From DASRFR01 sp035651455 (GTDB taxonomy: Bacteria > Acidobacteriota > Terriglobia > Terriglobales > Acidobacteriaceae), in NCBI GenBank assembly GCA_035651455.1, contig DASRFR010000022.1, forward strand, positions 310,001 through 374,000: a stretch of DNA of 64,000 nucleotides, read 5' to 3'. Below, one piece after another: positions 35,178 through 44,350 of the stretch; the first letter of the stretch is position 1; each line of letters opens with the position of its first letter. Under the pieces are notes generated by a model. The model made no database searches and was not told the DNA's origin. It saw only the letters and a list, made by a program, of their open reading frames with translations. A program made the translations under genes and the position numbers.

Positions 35178-35672
35178 ATGGCGTTTGAACAAGATCGTGT
35201 GCGCGAAGTTGTGGAAAGAGTCGCGGCCACAAGCGGACTTGAGGTGGTCGAGATCGAATTTCGCGGCGGCGGCAAAAGCCGCATGCTCCGGATCTTTATC
35301 GACAAGCCTGATGGCGTAACTCACGAAGATTGCGCCAACCTGAGTCGGGAAGTGGGCACGATTCTCGACGTGGAAGATGCCGTTCCGGGTGGACCCTACG
35401 TTCTGGAAGTTTCGTCCCCAGGGCTTGATCGCAAGCTGTTGCGAGCGAAAGATTACGAACGGTTCACCGGAAGCCGCGTCAAGTTGACTACGCGCGATCC
35501 GGTCAACGGAAACCGTTTCTTTGAAGGCCGGCTGCAGCAGTTTCGAGAGAATCGTCTCACGCTGGATCTGAGCGCGGCGCGCAAAAAGAAGCGGCCTGCG
35601 CCAGCCACAGCCCAGACGGTTGAGATTGATCTGGCGAATGTGGAGAAGGCAAACCTGGTACCGGAGCTGTAG
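35178..35672 (+). CDS. rimP: Ribosome maturation factor RimP
   Basis: 164 residues. The N-terminal domain has GLEVVEIEFRGGGKSRMLRIF and IDKPDGVTHEDCANLSREVG; the conserved PGGPYVLEVSSPGLDRKL motif and the C-terminal SH3-like domain with FEGRL follow. RimP helps mature the 30S subunit by assisting uS12 assembly. It is first in the standard rimP-nusA-infB order, which confirms the call. The Lys-rich AARKKKRPAP insertion near the C-terminus is a local feature. Confidence 0.95.
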   Translation: MAFEQDRVREVVERVAATSGLEVVEIEFRGGGKSRMLRIFIDKPDGVTHEDCANLSREVGTILDVEDAVPGGPYVLEVSSPGLDRKLLRAKDYERFTGSRVKLTTRDPVNGNRFFEGRLQQFRENRLTLDLSAARKKKRPAPATAQTVEIDLANVEKANLVPEL

Positions 35673-35728
35673 CCAACGTCTCGAGCAGCACTGGTACTCA
35701 CGGGAAAGAATTTATTAGCGGAATTTAT

Positions 35729-37267
35729 ATGGCAAGCGAGCTCTATAACACGATTGACGCCCTCAGCCGAGAGAAGGGCATTGACCCGCAGATTGTAGTA
35801 AGCGCGGTGGAAGACGCTATCGTTGTCGCCACTCGTAAATACTACAAGTCCCAGGAAAATCTCCGTGCGCAGCTGGACAAGGAGACGGGGAAGATTCGCG
35901 CTTTCGCCGTGAAGACGGTTGTCGAGTCTCCTGAGCAGGTGGAAGATCCCAACTTGCAAGTCACGGTGGATGACGCTCGCAAGATCGATCCGAACGTCGA
36001 AGCGGGCGGCGAATTGCAGATTCCGAAAGTGACGGAAGGAATTCTGGGCAGGATTGCCGCGCAATTGGCCAAGCAAGTCATTTTTCAGAAGGTGCGCGAG
36101 GCCGAGCGCGACACGGTTTACAACGAGTACATCGGTCGTGTTGGTGAAATTGTCAATGCGACGGTCAAGCGGATCGAAGGTCCGGACGTCATATTTGACA
36201 TCGGCAAGGCGGAAGCCAGAATGCCGCGCAAGGAACAATCGCGCCTCGAGTCATTTGCGGCGGGAGAACGTGTGCGGGTGGTCATCTCGCGCGTCGAAAA
36301 GGCGTCCAAGGGACCGCAAGTGGTTGTCTCCCGCGCCGCGCCCGAGCTGGTCACCCACCTTTTCCAGACGGAAGTTCCGGAAATTTATGACGGCACTGTG
36401 GTCATTCGCGCCATTGCCCGTGAAGCCGGCGAGCGCACTAAGATCGCCGTAATGTCAAAAGACAAAGACGTGGACGCGGTGGGCGCATGTGTCGGCATGA
36501 AAGGCATGCGCGTGCAATCGATTATTCGTGAATTGCGCGGAGAAAAGATCGACATTATCGAGTACCACGAAGATGCGGTTACGTTTGCGGAGAAGGCTTT
36601 GCAGCCCGCAAAGGTGAGCCGGGTCACCGTGCTTGATACCAGTGACAAGCACCTGGAAGTTGTGGTCGATGACAGCCAGCTTTCTCTTGCCATCGGCAAG
36701 AAGGGGCAGAACGTCCGCCTCGCAGCCAAGCTGCTGGGCTGGAAAATTGATATTAAGAGCGAGGAAGAGAAGCGCCAGGAAGTGGAGCAGCAGATGTCGG
36801 CGCTGGTTACCCAAACCTCTACTCCTTTAGAGAATGTGCCGGGCCTCGGAGAAGGCCTGGTCGAGAAGCTGAGTGCAGCAGGTATCACGACCGTGGAAAC
36901 ACTGGCTGACATGACTCCGGAGCAGTTAGAGGCGATCGAGGGCATCGGCCCCAAGACGGTGGAAAAAATCAGCCTGGCGGTCAATAATTATTTTTCCAGC
37001 CTGGAAGCGAGCGAAGCCGGAGTGCCCGCAGCCGAAGCGGAAGCGACTGAAGCGAGTCCTGCAGAGTCCACTGAGACGGTATCGACGGAAGGCGAGGTCA
37101 CCGCTGGTGCAGCAGAAGCGGAAGGGCTCACGGTTGTGGACGATATTGCGGCGGGAGCCGAAGAACAGCCGCAAGCTGCCGATCAGTCAGGCGCATCAAC
37201 GGAAGAAGTTTCCAGCGAAGCAGCCGGGGAAGATACCAAAGAACTGCTTCCTGGCGACAAGATTTAA
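35729..37267 (+). CDS. nusA: Transcription termination/antitermination factor NusA
   Basis: 512 residues. The N-terminal RNA-polymerase-binding domain is followed by the S1 domain (GRVGEIVNATVKRIEGPDVIF), and two KH domains including CVGMKGMRVQSIIRELRGEK and AIGKKGQNVRLAAKL. A single helix-hairpin-helix region (VPGLGEGLVEKL, IEGIGPKTVEKI) and an Ala/Glu-rich acidic tail of about 85 residues complete it. NusA binds RNA polymerase and nascent RNA and modulates pausing and termination. It lies 56 bases after rimP. Confidence 0.97.
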   Translation: MASELYNTIDALSREKGIDPQIVVSAVEDAIVVATRKYYKSQENLRAQLDKETGKIRAFAVKTVVESPEQVEDPNLQVTVDDARKIDPNVEAGGELQIPKVTEGILGRIAAQLAKQVIFQKVREAERDTVYNEYIGRVGEIVNATVKRIEGPDVIFDIGKAEARMPRKEQSRLESFAAGERVRVVISRVEKASKGPQVVVSRAAPELVTHLFQTEVPEIYDGTVVIRAIAREAGERTKIAVMSKDKDVDAVGACVGMKGMRVQSIIRELRGEKIDIIEYHEDAVTFAEKALQPAKVSRVTVLDTSDKHLEVVVDDSQLSLAIGKKGQNVRLAAKLLGWKIDIKSEEEKRQEVEQQMSALVTQTSTPLENVPGLGEGLVEKLSAAGITTVETLADMTPEQLEAIEGIGPKTVEKISLAVNNYFSSLEASEAGVPAAEAEATEASPAESTETVSTEGEVTAGAAEAEGLTVVDDIAAGAEEQPQAADQSGASTEEVSSEAAGEDTKELLPGDKI

Positions 37268-37368
37268 TGACACCCCGTGCAAATGAAGAGTGCGGGATGG
37301 GAAACAAAACCGACTGCCTGAGGTTGACATGAAGACTTAACGGGACAGCGCGGAGGAAAAAGGGGCGG

Positions 37369-40335
37369 ATGAGCAAGATTCGAATCAACGATCTGGCTAG
37401 GGAGTTGGAAGTTAAGAGCAAAGCCATTTTAGACGTGTTGCCGGAAGTGGGCGTCACGGAGAAGAAAACGCACTCCAGTTCTCTCGAGGAACATGAGGCT
37501 GCAAAAGTACGCGCCCATTTCCAAGGTGCTAACGAAAGCCAGGGATCGGCCGCAGGTAAATCGAGTCGTGCGGCGCGCGTGGAAGGCGACGAGATCAAGA
37601 CCAAGATCGACCTCTCGCATATCTCCCGCCCCGGCGATGTTCTGAAGGCAATCACGCAGCAGCAGGCCGCCACGCATCCGCCTGTTCGTCCCGCAGCCCC
37701 GGTCGCGCCCAAGCCCCCGACACCTGCTCCTGTTACGCCGATTGCGAAGCCTCCCGCTGCCGTGCAACCACCGCCAGCGCAGCAACCGCCACCGCGGTTG
37801 ATTGTTCCGCAACCCCCAGCGCCGCGCGTGATCATGCCACCGGCGGCGAAGCCGCCCGTCACGACAACTCCGGCGGCGCCCACCGCGCCTCCAGAGCCGG
37901 CCGAAAAACCGGTTGCCGCGACGCCAGAGACGGCTACAACCGCATCTTCTGTGCGCCCGCCAGCCGCTGACAGCACACCGCCAAGTGCTCCCATTGTTCC
38001 GCCGAGACCGCCATCGACGCCAGTGCAGCCGGTAGCCGCGGCTCCAAGCAGGCCCACAACGCCGCCGCCGGCTTCGCAACAGCCTATCGCGGCGAGGCCG
38101 CGCATGATTGTGCCGCAGACGGGTCCAAGGCCGGTTTACAAGGCGCCTACACCCGCGCCAGTGCAGCCACGCCCGCCACAGCCGGGTGTTCCGATCGGAC
38201 AAGGTGTTCGTCCTGCGCCTGGACGGCCGGTGCCCGGCCAGCCAATTTTCCAGCGTCCTCGTCCGGGTGCGCCGGGAACTCGTCCCCCGTTGCGGCCAGG
38301 TGAACGACGGCCGATGCATCCCACTCGACAAGCTCCCGGTGGCCCCAGGCCGTTGGGAGTCGGACCGGGCCCAGGCGCATTACCTCCTCCTGGCCCAACG
38401 CGTCCGGGTAGCCGTCCCGGAGGTCCCTCGCGCCGTCCTGGACAGCGCTACGTACCGCGCGGCGTAAAGGAAGGCCCGATGAAGGGCTACGTGCCGCCTC
38501 CGCGTCTCGTAGTCTCGAACGAGCCTCAGCCGATTACGCGCAGCATCACGATTACCGAAGGCATTAGCGTCAAGGACCTGGCGGAGAAACTGGGAGTGCG
38601 CGCAAAGGATCTCATTGCGCGCCTGCTCGGTCGCGGTGTGTTCGCCACGATTAACCAGACGCTCGACGCAGAACTTGCTACCGACATGGCTCGCTTCTTT
38701 GGTGCGGACACGAACGTGATCACCTTTGAAGAGCAGGCCGCCAAGGAAGTGGCGGATTCCGGATCCGCTGGTGAAGACGGCGCCGCGGCGGTAGAAGGCA
38801 TTCCGCGCCCACCGGTTGTCACCATCATGGGCCACGTCGATCACGGAAAAACTACGTTGCTCGATGCCATCCGTTCCACCAACGTGGCGGAAGGCGAAGC
38901 GGGTGGAATTACTCAGCACATTGGCGCTTACAAGGTGCGCATCCAGGACACGGAGTCTCCGGCATACGGCCGCGAGATCGTATTCCTCGATACCCCGGGT
39001 CATGAAGCCTTCACCCGTATGCGTGCCCGAGGCGCGAAGTCGACGGACATTGTGGTTCTCGTGGTCGCCGCCGACGATGGCGTGATGCCGCAGACCCTGG
39101 AAGCAATCGATCACGCGCACGCCGCGGAAGTGCCCATCATTGTTGCGGTCAACAAGATCGACAAGCCCGAGGCGTTACCTGACCGGGTGAAAAAGCAGCT
39201 CGCAGATCGCGGGCTTATGCCCGAAGATTGGGGCGGCAGCACGGTATTCGTCGACGTCTCGGCAAAACAGAAGACAAATCTCAATCTGCTGATGGAGATG
39301 ATTTGCCTCGTTGCCGACCTGCAGGAGCTTAAAGCCACTCCGGATCGTCCTGCGAGCGGTGTCGTGCTGGAAGCCAAGCTCGATCGCGGCCGGGGACCGG
39401 TTGCAACTGTCCTGGTTCAGAATGGCACCCTTCGGGCAAGCGACAACTTTGTTGTCGGCAATGTGTACGGCAAAGTCCGCGCCATGTTTGACGATCGCGG
39501 GAATCCGTTGGAACAAGCTCCGCCATCCACGCCGGTTGAGATCCTGGGTATGGAAGGTTTGCCGCAAGCCGGCGATCAATTTGTAGTAGTAGCGGATCGC
39601 GAAAAAGCGCGCGGCGTTTCCGAATACCGGGAGCAAAAAGCGCGTGAAGCCGCCTTGGCCAAGAGCTCGCGCGTGTCGCTTGAAGGTCTCGCCGAACAGA
39701 TGGCGACGGCAGGGATTAAGGAACTCAATATCATCCTTAAGGCTGACGTGCAGGGCTCGGTGGAGGTGCTCACCGACTTGCTCAGCAAGCTGTCGAACGA
39801 CAAGGTCCGGCTCAAAGTTTTGCGCTCGGGTGTAGGCGCTATCACCGAATCCGATGTGCTCCTCGCTTCCGCTTCCAACGCCATCATCATCGGCTTCAGT
39901 GTGCGGCCGGAACGCAAGGCCCAGGAACTCGCAGAACAGGAAAAGGTCGACATCCGCCTGCATTCGATCATTTACGAACTGCAGGATGAGATCAAGCGCG
40001 CCATGACTGGCCTGCTGGAACCGACGATCAAGGAGACGTACCAGGGTCGTGCTTCAGTGCGCGATACCTTCCGTATCCCCAAGGTTGGTACTGTCGCCGG
40101 TTGCCAGGTGCTGGATGGCAGCATCAAGCGCGATTCCGAAGTGCGCCTGCTGCGTGACAATGTGGTGGTCTTCACCGGTAAAGTCGGTTCACTGCGGCGC
40201 TTCAAAGATGATGTAAGTGAAGTACGCAACGGCATGGAGTGCGGTATTTCCATCGCGAACTACGGCGACATCAAGGTCGGAGATGTGATCGAGGCATTCG
40301 CGACCGAGCGCGTTGCGGCGGAAGTCACCGCATAA
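37369..40335 (+). CDS. infB: Translation initiation factor IF-2
   Basis: 988 residues. The N-terminal IF2_N-type motif (IRINDLARELEVKSKAILDV) is followed by about 280 residues of Pro/Ala-rich low-complexity linker (residues 105-370). A second IF2_N motif (SVKDLAEKLGVRAKDLIARL) leads to the GTPase domain: G1 GHVDHGKTT near 487, then GGITQHIGAY, DTPGHEAF and NKIDK. Domains II-IV follow to the end. IF-2 delivers fMet-tRNA to the ribosome. The genes ylxR and rplGA often found between nusA and infB are absent here; the 101-base gap contains GGAGGAAAAAGGGG just before the ATG. Confidence 0.97.
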   Translation: MSKIRINDLARELEVKSKAILDVLPEVGVTEKKTHSSSLEEHEAAKVRAHFQGANESQGSAAGKSSRAARVEGDEIKTKIDLSHISRPGDVLKAITQQQAATHPPVRPAAPVAPKPPTPAPVTPIAKPPAAVQPPPAQQPPPRLIVPQPPAPRVIMPPAAKPPVTTTPAAPTAPPEPAEKPVAATPETATTASSVRPPAADSTPPSAPIVPPRPPSTPVQPVAAAPSRPTTPPPASQQPIAARPRMIVPQTGPRPVYKAPTPAPVQPRPPQPGVPIGQGVRPAPGRPVPGQPIFQRPRPGAPGTRPPLRPGERRPMHPTRQAPGGPRPLGVGPGPGALPPPGPTRPGSRPGGPSRRPGQRYVPRGVKEGPMKGYVPPPRLVVSNEPQPITRSITITEGISVKDLAEKLGVRAKDLIARLLGRGVFATINQTLDAELATDMARFFGADTNVITFEEQAAKEVADSGSAGEDGAAAVEGIPRPPVVTIMGHVDHGKTTLLDAIRSTNVAEGEAGGITQHIGAYKVRIQDTESPAYGREIVFLDTPGHEAFTRMRARGAKSTDIVVLVVAADDGVMPQTLEAIDHAHAAEVPIIVAVNKIDKPEALPDRVKKQLADRGLMPEDWGGSTVFVDVSAKQKTNLNLLMEMICLVADLQELKATPDRPASGVVLEAKLDRGRGPVATVLVQNGTLRASDNFVVGNVYGKVRAMFDDRGNPLEQAPPSTPVEILGMEGLPQAGDQFVVVADREKARGVSEYREQKAREAALAKSSRVSLEGLAEQMATAGIKELNIILKADVQGSVEVLTDLLSKLSNDKVRLKVLRSGVGAITESDVLLASASNAIIIGFSVRPERKAQELAEQEKVDIRLHSIIYELQDEIKRAMTGLLEPTIKETYQGRASVRDTFRIPKVGTVAGCQVLDGSIKRDSEVRLLRDNVVVFTGKVGSLRRFKDDVSEVRNGMECGISIANYGDIKVGDVIEAFATERVAAEVTA

Positions 40336-40418
40336 AAGCGTTGCCCTCTCGGTATTAGTTCTCAACGCGCAGCAATGCAAGCGAGACTAACTGCTGAGAA
40401 CTGCGAACCGACTACTCA

Positions 40419-40709
40419 ATGCCGATTGCTTTCCTCACTCTGGAGCTTAGCATCGAGCATGCGCAATCCTTGAAAGACAAGCGCCAGGTGGTGCGCAGTT
40501 TGAAGGACCGCCTGCGCGCCAGTTTCAACGTGTCGATTGCTGAGTTGGACTCCACCAGCCTGTGGAACCGCGCCACCATTGGTGTAGTCAGCATTTCCGC
40601 TTCACGCGATTATCTGGACGGTCTCATGAAAAACGTGGAGCGCCAGGCAATGCGCATTGCCAACAACGGTGGCGCGGAAGTGACGGATTCTTTCGTGGAA
40701 TTCTTGTAA
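40419..40709 (+). CDS. YlxP/DUF503 family protein
   Basis: 96 residues with the DUF503 pattern: a first strand, then SLKDKRQVVRSLKDRLRASF and NVSIAELD, then RATIGVVSISASRDYLDGLM. The family (YlxP) is small, ribosome-associated by genomic context, and normally sits between infB and rbfA, exactly as here. The molecular function is not established. Confidence 0.9.
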   Translation: MPIAFLTLELSIEHAQSLKDKRQVVRSLKDRLRASFNVSIAELDSTSLWNRATIGVVSISASRDYLDGLMKNVERQAMRIANNGGAEVTDSFVEFL

Positions 40710-40867
40710 TCCATGGTGGTCCAGATGGGTTCTGTTCGAATCCTAAATATCTGATCTGTTGCGATTTGCTACATCAGAGTATCCGAAACTCAGAGCCGCG
40801 AGCCCGAATGACGGGACTGGCAGCGCTTTTTCTGATATTCTCTTTCGTTTTTTAGCTTGAGGTGAAA

Positions 40868-41242
40868 ATGCCGGAGAGGCGCGGGCAAAAATATCGTCGT
40901 GAGCGCCTAGGAGAAGCACTTCGCGAGGAAATCGAAATCATTCTAGAGGGCGAGCTGGGCGACCCGCGCATCGGCCTGGTAAATGTCAGCGAGGTCCATC
41001 TTGCGCCCGACGGTCGTACTGCACGCGTGTTCGTCGTGGTCGAAGGTGACGATGAAGAGGCCGAGAGCACTATGCAAGGCTTGTCAGCGGCCGTGGGCTT
41101 CATTCGCCGTGAACTCGCTGAGCAACTGAATCTCCGCCGCCCGCCAGAACTAGTGTTTCAGTTGGACCGCTCGCAAGAGTACAAGACGCGCATCGAGACC
41201 TTATTGAAGCGCACCACGAAGAAATCGGGCCCCGCACGGTGA
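40868..41242 (+). CDS. rbfA: Ribosome-binding factor A
   Basis: 124 residues from ATG 40868; GAGGTG lies four bases upstream, and the GTG two codons earlier is part of that site, so ATG is preferred. The KH-type fold motifs are present: RRERLGEALREEIEIIL, GDPRIGLVNVSEVHLAPDGR and FIRRELAEQLNLRRPPEL. RbfA assists late maturation of the 30S subunit and cold adaptation. It completes the rimP-nusA-infB-ylxP-rbfA series; nrnA follows after 22 bases. Confidence 0.95.
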   Translation: MPERRGQKYRRERLGEALREEIEIILEGELGDPRIGLVNVSEVHLAPDGRTARVFVVVEGDDEEAESTMQGLSAAVGFIRRELAEQLNLRRPPELVFQLDRSQEYKTRIETLLKRTTKKSGPAR

Positions 41243-41264
41243 TCGTCGCCAGAGAGATACCCGA

Positions 41265-42212
41265 ATGTTGCAGGAAGTCCTCAAAAACATCGAGCGACGC
41301 CAACGCTTCATCCTGACCTCGCACGCCCGTCCCGACGGCGATGCGATCGGCTCTGCTCTTGCCTGTGGACAGATTCTGCGCAGTCTCGGCAAGGAAGCCG
41401 AAGTGGTCATGCATGATCCCGTTCCCCGCATTTACCGGCCCCTGCCTTTTGCCGACAGGATTGTGCATGCGGATCGGGTGAATGGTGGTTTTGAAGCGGC
41501 AATCATTCTGGAATGTGACAGTATTCAGCGCACACGCTTGGATGGGCTGGACCAGAAGTTCCTGATCAGTATCGATCATCACGTCAGTGGCCGTCCCTTC
41601 GCTCATGTCAACTGGATCGATCCTAAAGCCGTGGCCACCGGAGAAATGGTTTACCGCCTCGCGCGCGAAGCGAAAGTGCAGATCACCCCGGAAATCGCAA
41701 CCTGTCTGTACACGGCGCTGATGACAGACACTGGATCTTTCATGTTCGAAGGCACCAATGAGCGCACTTTTTCCTTGGCGCGCGAACTGGTCATGGCGGG
41801 TGCCGACCCCGCGCAGTGTGCGCGCAATATCTACTTCGGTCATTCCACTGAAAAAATGCGTCTGCTGGGCGCGGCACTTTCCAACCTGCATCGCGAAGGC
41901 GCGTTCGCCTGGATCTGGATCACGCGCGAGCAGATGGAACATGCCGAGGCGAAAGAGGAAGACTGCGAAGGTCTGGTCAACTATGTGCTCTCGATCCAGG
42001 GAGTCGAGGTCGCGGCATTCTTCCGGGAATTGTCCGATGGCCGTTATCGTGTCAGCATGCGCAGCAAGGGAAAACTCAACGTCTCGAACATCGCCGAGCA
42101 TTTCGGTGGTGGTGGCCACAGCTGCGCAAGCGGATGTTCGGTTGAGGGGCCGCTCTCCGTGGCGGTGGCCCGGGTCATGGCACAACTTCGGCTAGGTTCC
42201 CCCTTACAATAG
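41265..42212 (+). CDS. nrnA: DHH-family nanoRNase/pAp phosphatase NrnA
   Basis: 315 residues. The DHH phosphoesterase motifs are intact: SHARPDGDAIGSAL, ECDSI, SIDHHVSG and the later MTDTGSF; the C-terminal DHHA1 domain ends with the glycine-rich FGGGGHSCASG. NrnA-type enzymes degrade very short oligoribonucleotides and dephosphorylate 3'-phosphoadenosine 5'-phosphate. It commonly follows rbfA; truB, usually next, is not found here. Confidence 0.93.
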   Translation: MLQEVLKNIERRQRFILTSHARPDGDAIGSALACGQILRSLGKEAEVVMHDPVPRIYRPLPFADRIVHADRVNGGFEAAIILECDSIQRTRLDGLDQKFLISIDHHVSGRPFAHVNWIDPKAVATGEMVYRLAREAKVQITPEIATCLYTALMTDTGSFMFEGTNERTFSLARELVMAGADPAQCARNIYFGHSTEKMRLLGAALSNLHREGAFAWIWITREQMEHAEAKEEDCEGLVNYVLSIQGVEVAAFFRELSDGRYRVSMRSKGKLNVSNIAEHFGGGGHSCASGCSVEGPLSVAVARVMAQLRLGSPLQ

Positions 42213-42218
42213 ATCGCT

Positions 42219-42482
42219 ATGAACATTGCAGCGGCGCGGCAGATCGCGTCATTCGTCGGTGCGCTGTTGATCCTTATCGCTTACGGTGGAAGTCAACTAG
42301 GGTGGATGAATTCTCGCCGTCCGAGCTACAACATCCTGAATGCCATCGGCTCGGCGATTCTCGCCTATATCGCCTTTCATCCATTCCAGATCGGGTTTGT
42401 AATTCTGGAAGTGGTTTGGACGCTCATCAGTATCTATGCTCTACTCAGGCCCGGTAGAATGGCGAAGAGCGAAGCCAGTTGA
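42219..42482 (+). CDS. Small membrane protein, CBU_0592-like
   Basis: 87 residues with three hydrophobic segments (IASFVGALLILIAYGG, NAIGSAILAYIAFHPFQIGF, ILEVVWTLISIYALL). The LN..GSAILAYIA..PFQIGFVILEVVW pattern matches the CBU_0592-type membrane proteins, for which no function is known to me. It begins six bases after nrnA, so it is probably cotranscribed. Confidence 0.75.
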   Translation: MNIAAARQIASFVGALLILIAYGGSQLGWMNSRRPSYNILNAIGSAILAYIAFHPFQIGFVILEVVWTLISIYALLRPGRMAKSEAS

Positions 42483-42524
42483 AAGATCCTCGATTGTCAG
42501 CCAAATACAAATCAGGGCAGAAGC

Positions 42525-44219
42525 GTGGACCGCACATCCCGGCCTTCACCTCGTGGTAGGCCTTTGCGTATGAGCTCACGCGCCCGCACTGACTGGCTTC
42601 TTCTTGCGGGTTTCTGCGCTTTTCTGTTCTTCTTCGGACTCAACTATTTCGGTTTTATCGGCGCTGATGAGCCTCGTTACGCTCAAGTCGCTCGCGAAAT
42701 GCTTGCCCGCCACGATTGGATAACCCCAATCCTGGGCGGAAAGCCATGGCTTGAAAAACCGCCGCTCTTCTACTGGCAATCCATGATCGTCTTCTCCGTA
42801 GCCGGGGTGCATGACTGGGCCGCCCGCTTGCCATCGGCTTTTGACGCCACCCTCATGGTGATTGCGGTCTATTGGTTTTTTTGTCGGTTGCGTCCAGGGT
42901 TCGAGCTCGATGCTGCCCTGATTACCGCTTCCTGTGCTGCGGTCGTGGGTTTTGCGCGCGCCGCATCGACGGACATGCCCCTTGCCGCGACCTTCACGAT
43001 TACTTTGCTCGCCTGGTATGCGTGGCACGAGATCGGAAGAAACCTTTATCTTCTCGTTTCCTATGCTTTCCTCGCCTTCGCAATGCTTGCGAAGGGGCCC
43101 GTCGCGCCATTTCTCGCGCTCTTGATAGTCGGGATTTTCGCGCTCGCAAAAGGGGACGCGCGTATCCTCCTGCGCAGCTTCTGGATTCCGGGCCTGGTGC
43201 TATTCTTCGTGCTCGCACTGCCGTGGTTCTTCGCTGTACAACTGCGCAACCCTGAGTTCCTTCGGGTTTTTATTTTGCAGCACAATCTCGAGCGCTTTGG
43301 CACAAATCTTTATCATCATTCTCAGCCATTCTGGTATTACCTGCCCGTGACCATTCTCGCCATGGTGCCTTGGGTCGTTTTTGTGATCGCGGCTGTCGCA
43401 GAACTGGTTCGCAGCTGGTGGTCGAAAGGGGCATCCCTCTTGCAATCCGCCGATGCCTTGAATGTGTTCCTGCTGATCTGGCTAGCCATTCCAGTCATCT
43501 TTTTCTCGCTGTCGCAATCCAAGTTGCCGGGTTACATCCTGCCGGCGATTCCTGCCGGCGCAATGATGCTGGCGGAATACATTCGCCGCCACGTAGTCGA
43601 CGATGAGGAGCCACCTGCGTGGCTACTGGTGCTGCACTCCACGCTTGCAGCTTTGCCGCTGATTCCGGCTCTCATGCTCTGGTACATCGTTCTGCAGCAC
43701 CGTTTTCCATGGGGCACGGGCACGTTTATCGCCTGTTCTGCCGCGCTGATCGTGGCGGTCGCCATGGCTATTACCCTGCTGCGGCCTTCAGGGTTGCGGC
43801 TTCTCCGTTTCGTGACGTTAATTCCCGTAGTGCTGAGTGTTGCTGCCATTTTGAAGATTGGTGCACCGGCACTGGACATGGCGCTGTCTGCGCGGCCCCT
43901 GGCGCTTGAAATCAGCCAGATGGAAACCAAGCCCCTCCCCATGGCTGTATTCAAGGTTCGGCGCGAAGTGGAGTACGGGCTCGCCTTTTATCGCAATCAG
44001 GTTCTCTCGCATTACGATTTAGGTCAGATTCCCCCCGTGGAGCACTTGCTGGTCGCGCCGGAAGGAAGCGAGGAGCAAGTTAAAAAGCTTGTCGCGGACC
44101 GGCGGGTTTCCCATCTGGGTGCCTTTACGCCGCAGCATATCGACTATTTTTGGGTTTCCGCAGCCGGCACGATGCCGGGCATGCAGATGCCGGGAATGCA
44201 GATGCCCGGCATGCATTGA
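42525..44219 (+). CDS. GT39/ArnT-like membrane glycosyltransferase with Met-rich tail
   Basis: 564 residues from a GTG; ATG 42570 is an alternative that removes 15 residues. About eleven or twelve hydrophobic helices are predicted. The first periplasmic loop has DEPRYAQVAREML and GGKPWLEKPPLFYW, the catalytic-loop pattern of ArnT/PMT-type enzymes that use polyprenyl-phosphate sugars. ArnT transfers aminoarabinose to lipid A; the sugar and acceptor here are unknown. The protein ends with three repeats of MPGMQ, encoded by a 15-bp tandem repeat. Confidence 0.85.
   Translation: MDRTSRPSPRGRPLRMSSRARTDWLLLAGFCAFLFFFGLNYFGFIGADEPRYAQVAREMLARHDWITPILGGKPWLEKPPLFYWQSMIVFSVAGVHDWAARLPSAFDATLMVIAVYWFFCRLRPGFELDAALITASCAAVVGFARAASTDMPLAATFTITLLAWYAWHEIGRNLYLLVSYAFLAFAMLAKGPVAPFLALLIVGIFALAKGDARILLRSFWIPGLVLFFVLALPWFFAVQLRNPEFLRVFILQHNLERFGTNLYHHSQPFWYYLPVTILAMVPWVVFVIAAVAELVRSWWSKGASLLQSADALNVFLLIWLAIPVIFFSLSQSKLPGYILPAIPAGAMMLAEYIRRHVVDDEEPPAWLLVLHSTLAALPLIPALMLWYIVLQHRFPWGTGTFIACSAALIVAVAMAITLLRPSGLRLLRFVTLIPVVLSVAAILKIGAPALDMALSARPLALEISQMETKPLPMAVFKVRREVEYGLAFYRNQVLSHYDLGQIPPVEHLLVAPEGSEEQVKKLVADRRVSHLGAFTPQHIDYFWVSAAGTMPGMQMPGMQMPGMH
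44172..44216 (+). repeat. 15-bp tandem repeat encoding MPGMQ
   Basis: Three copies of ATGCCGGGCATGCAG, with one or two substitutions in copies two and three, run directly into the TGA of the glycosyltransferase gene. The unit length preserves the frame, so copy number could vary without breaking the gene. Confidence 0.9.
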
Positions 44220-44350
44220 GGCGAGCTGACAGGTGAAAGCTCGCAAGCCGCTTGTGTACCTCCTTCGCCACCTTCGCCGGCTATGTCCGTTTGCCTCTCC
44301 CCGGCTTCCGGCACTAGACTGCAATTTCGCGCCCGCCGCGGTCGCACCAT

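Noticed and set aside
37128..38105. Long minus-strand frame (325 codons, Gly/Ala/Cys-rich) opposite infB
   Set aside because: It is the mirror of the Pro/Ala-rich linker of IF-2; the composition is a by-product of that low-complexity DNA and there is no start signal or family resemblance.
40357..40402. Inverted repeat AGTTCTCA/TGAGAACT after infB as terminator
   Set aside because: The loop is about 30 bases and no T-run follows; it resembles scattered low-complexity repeats and the next operon gene follows closely.
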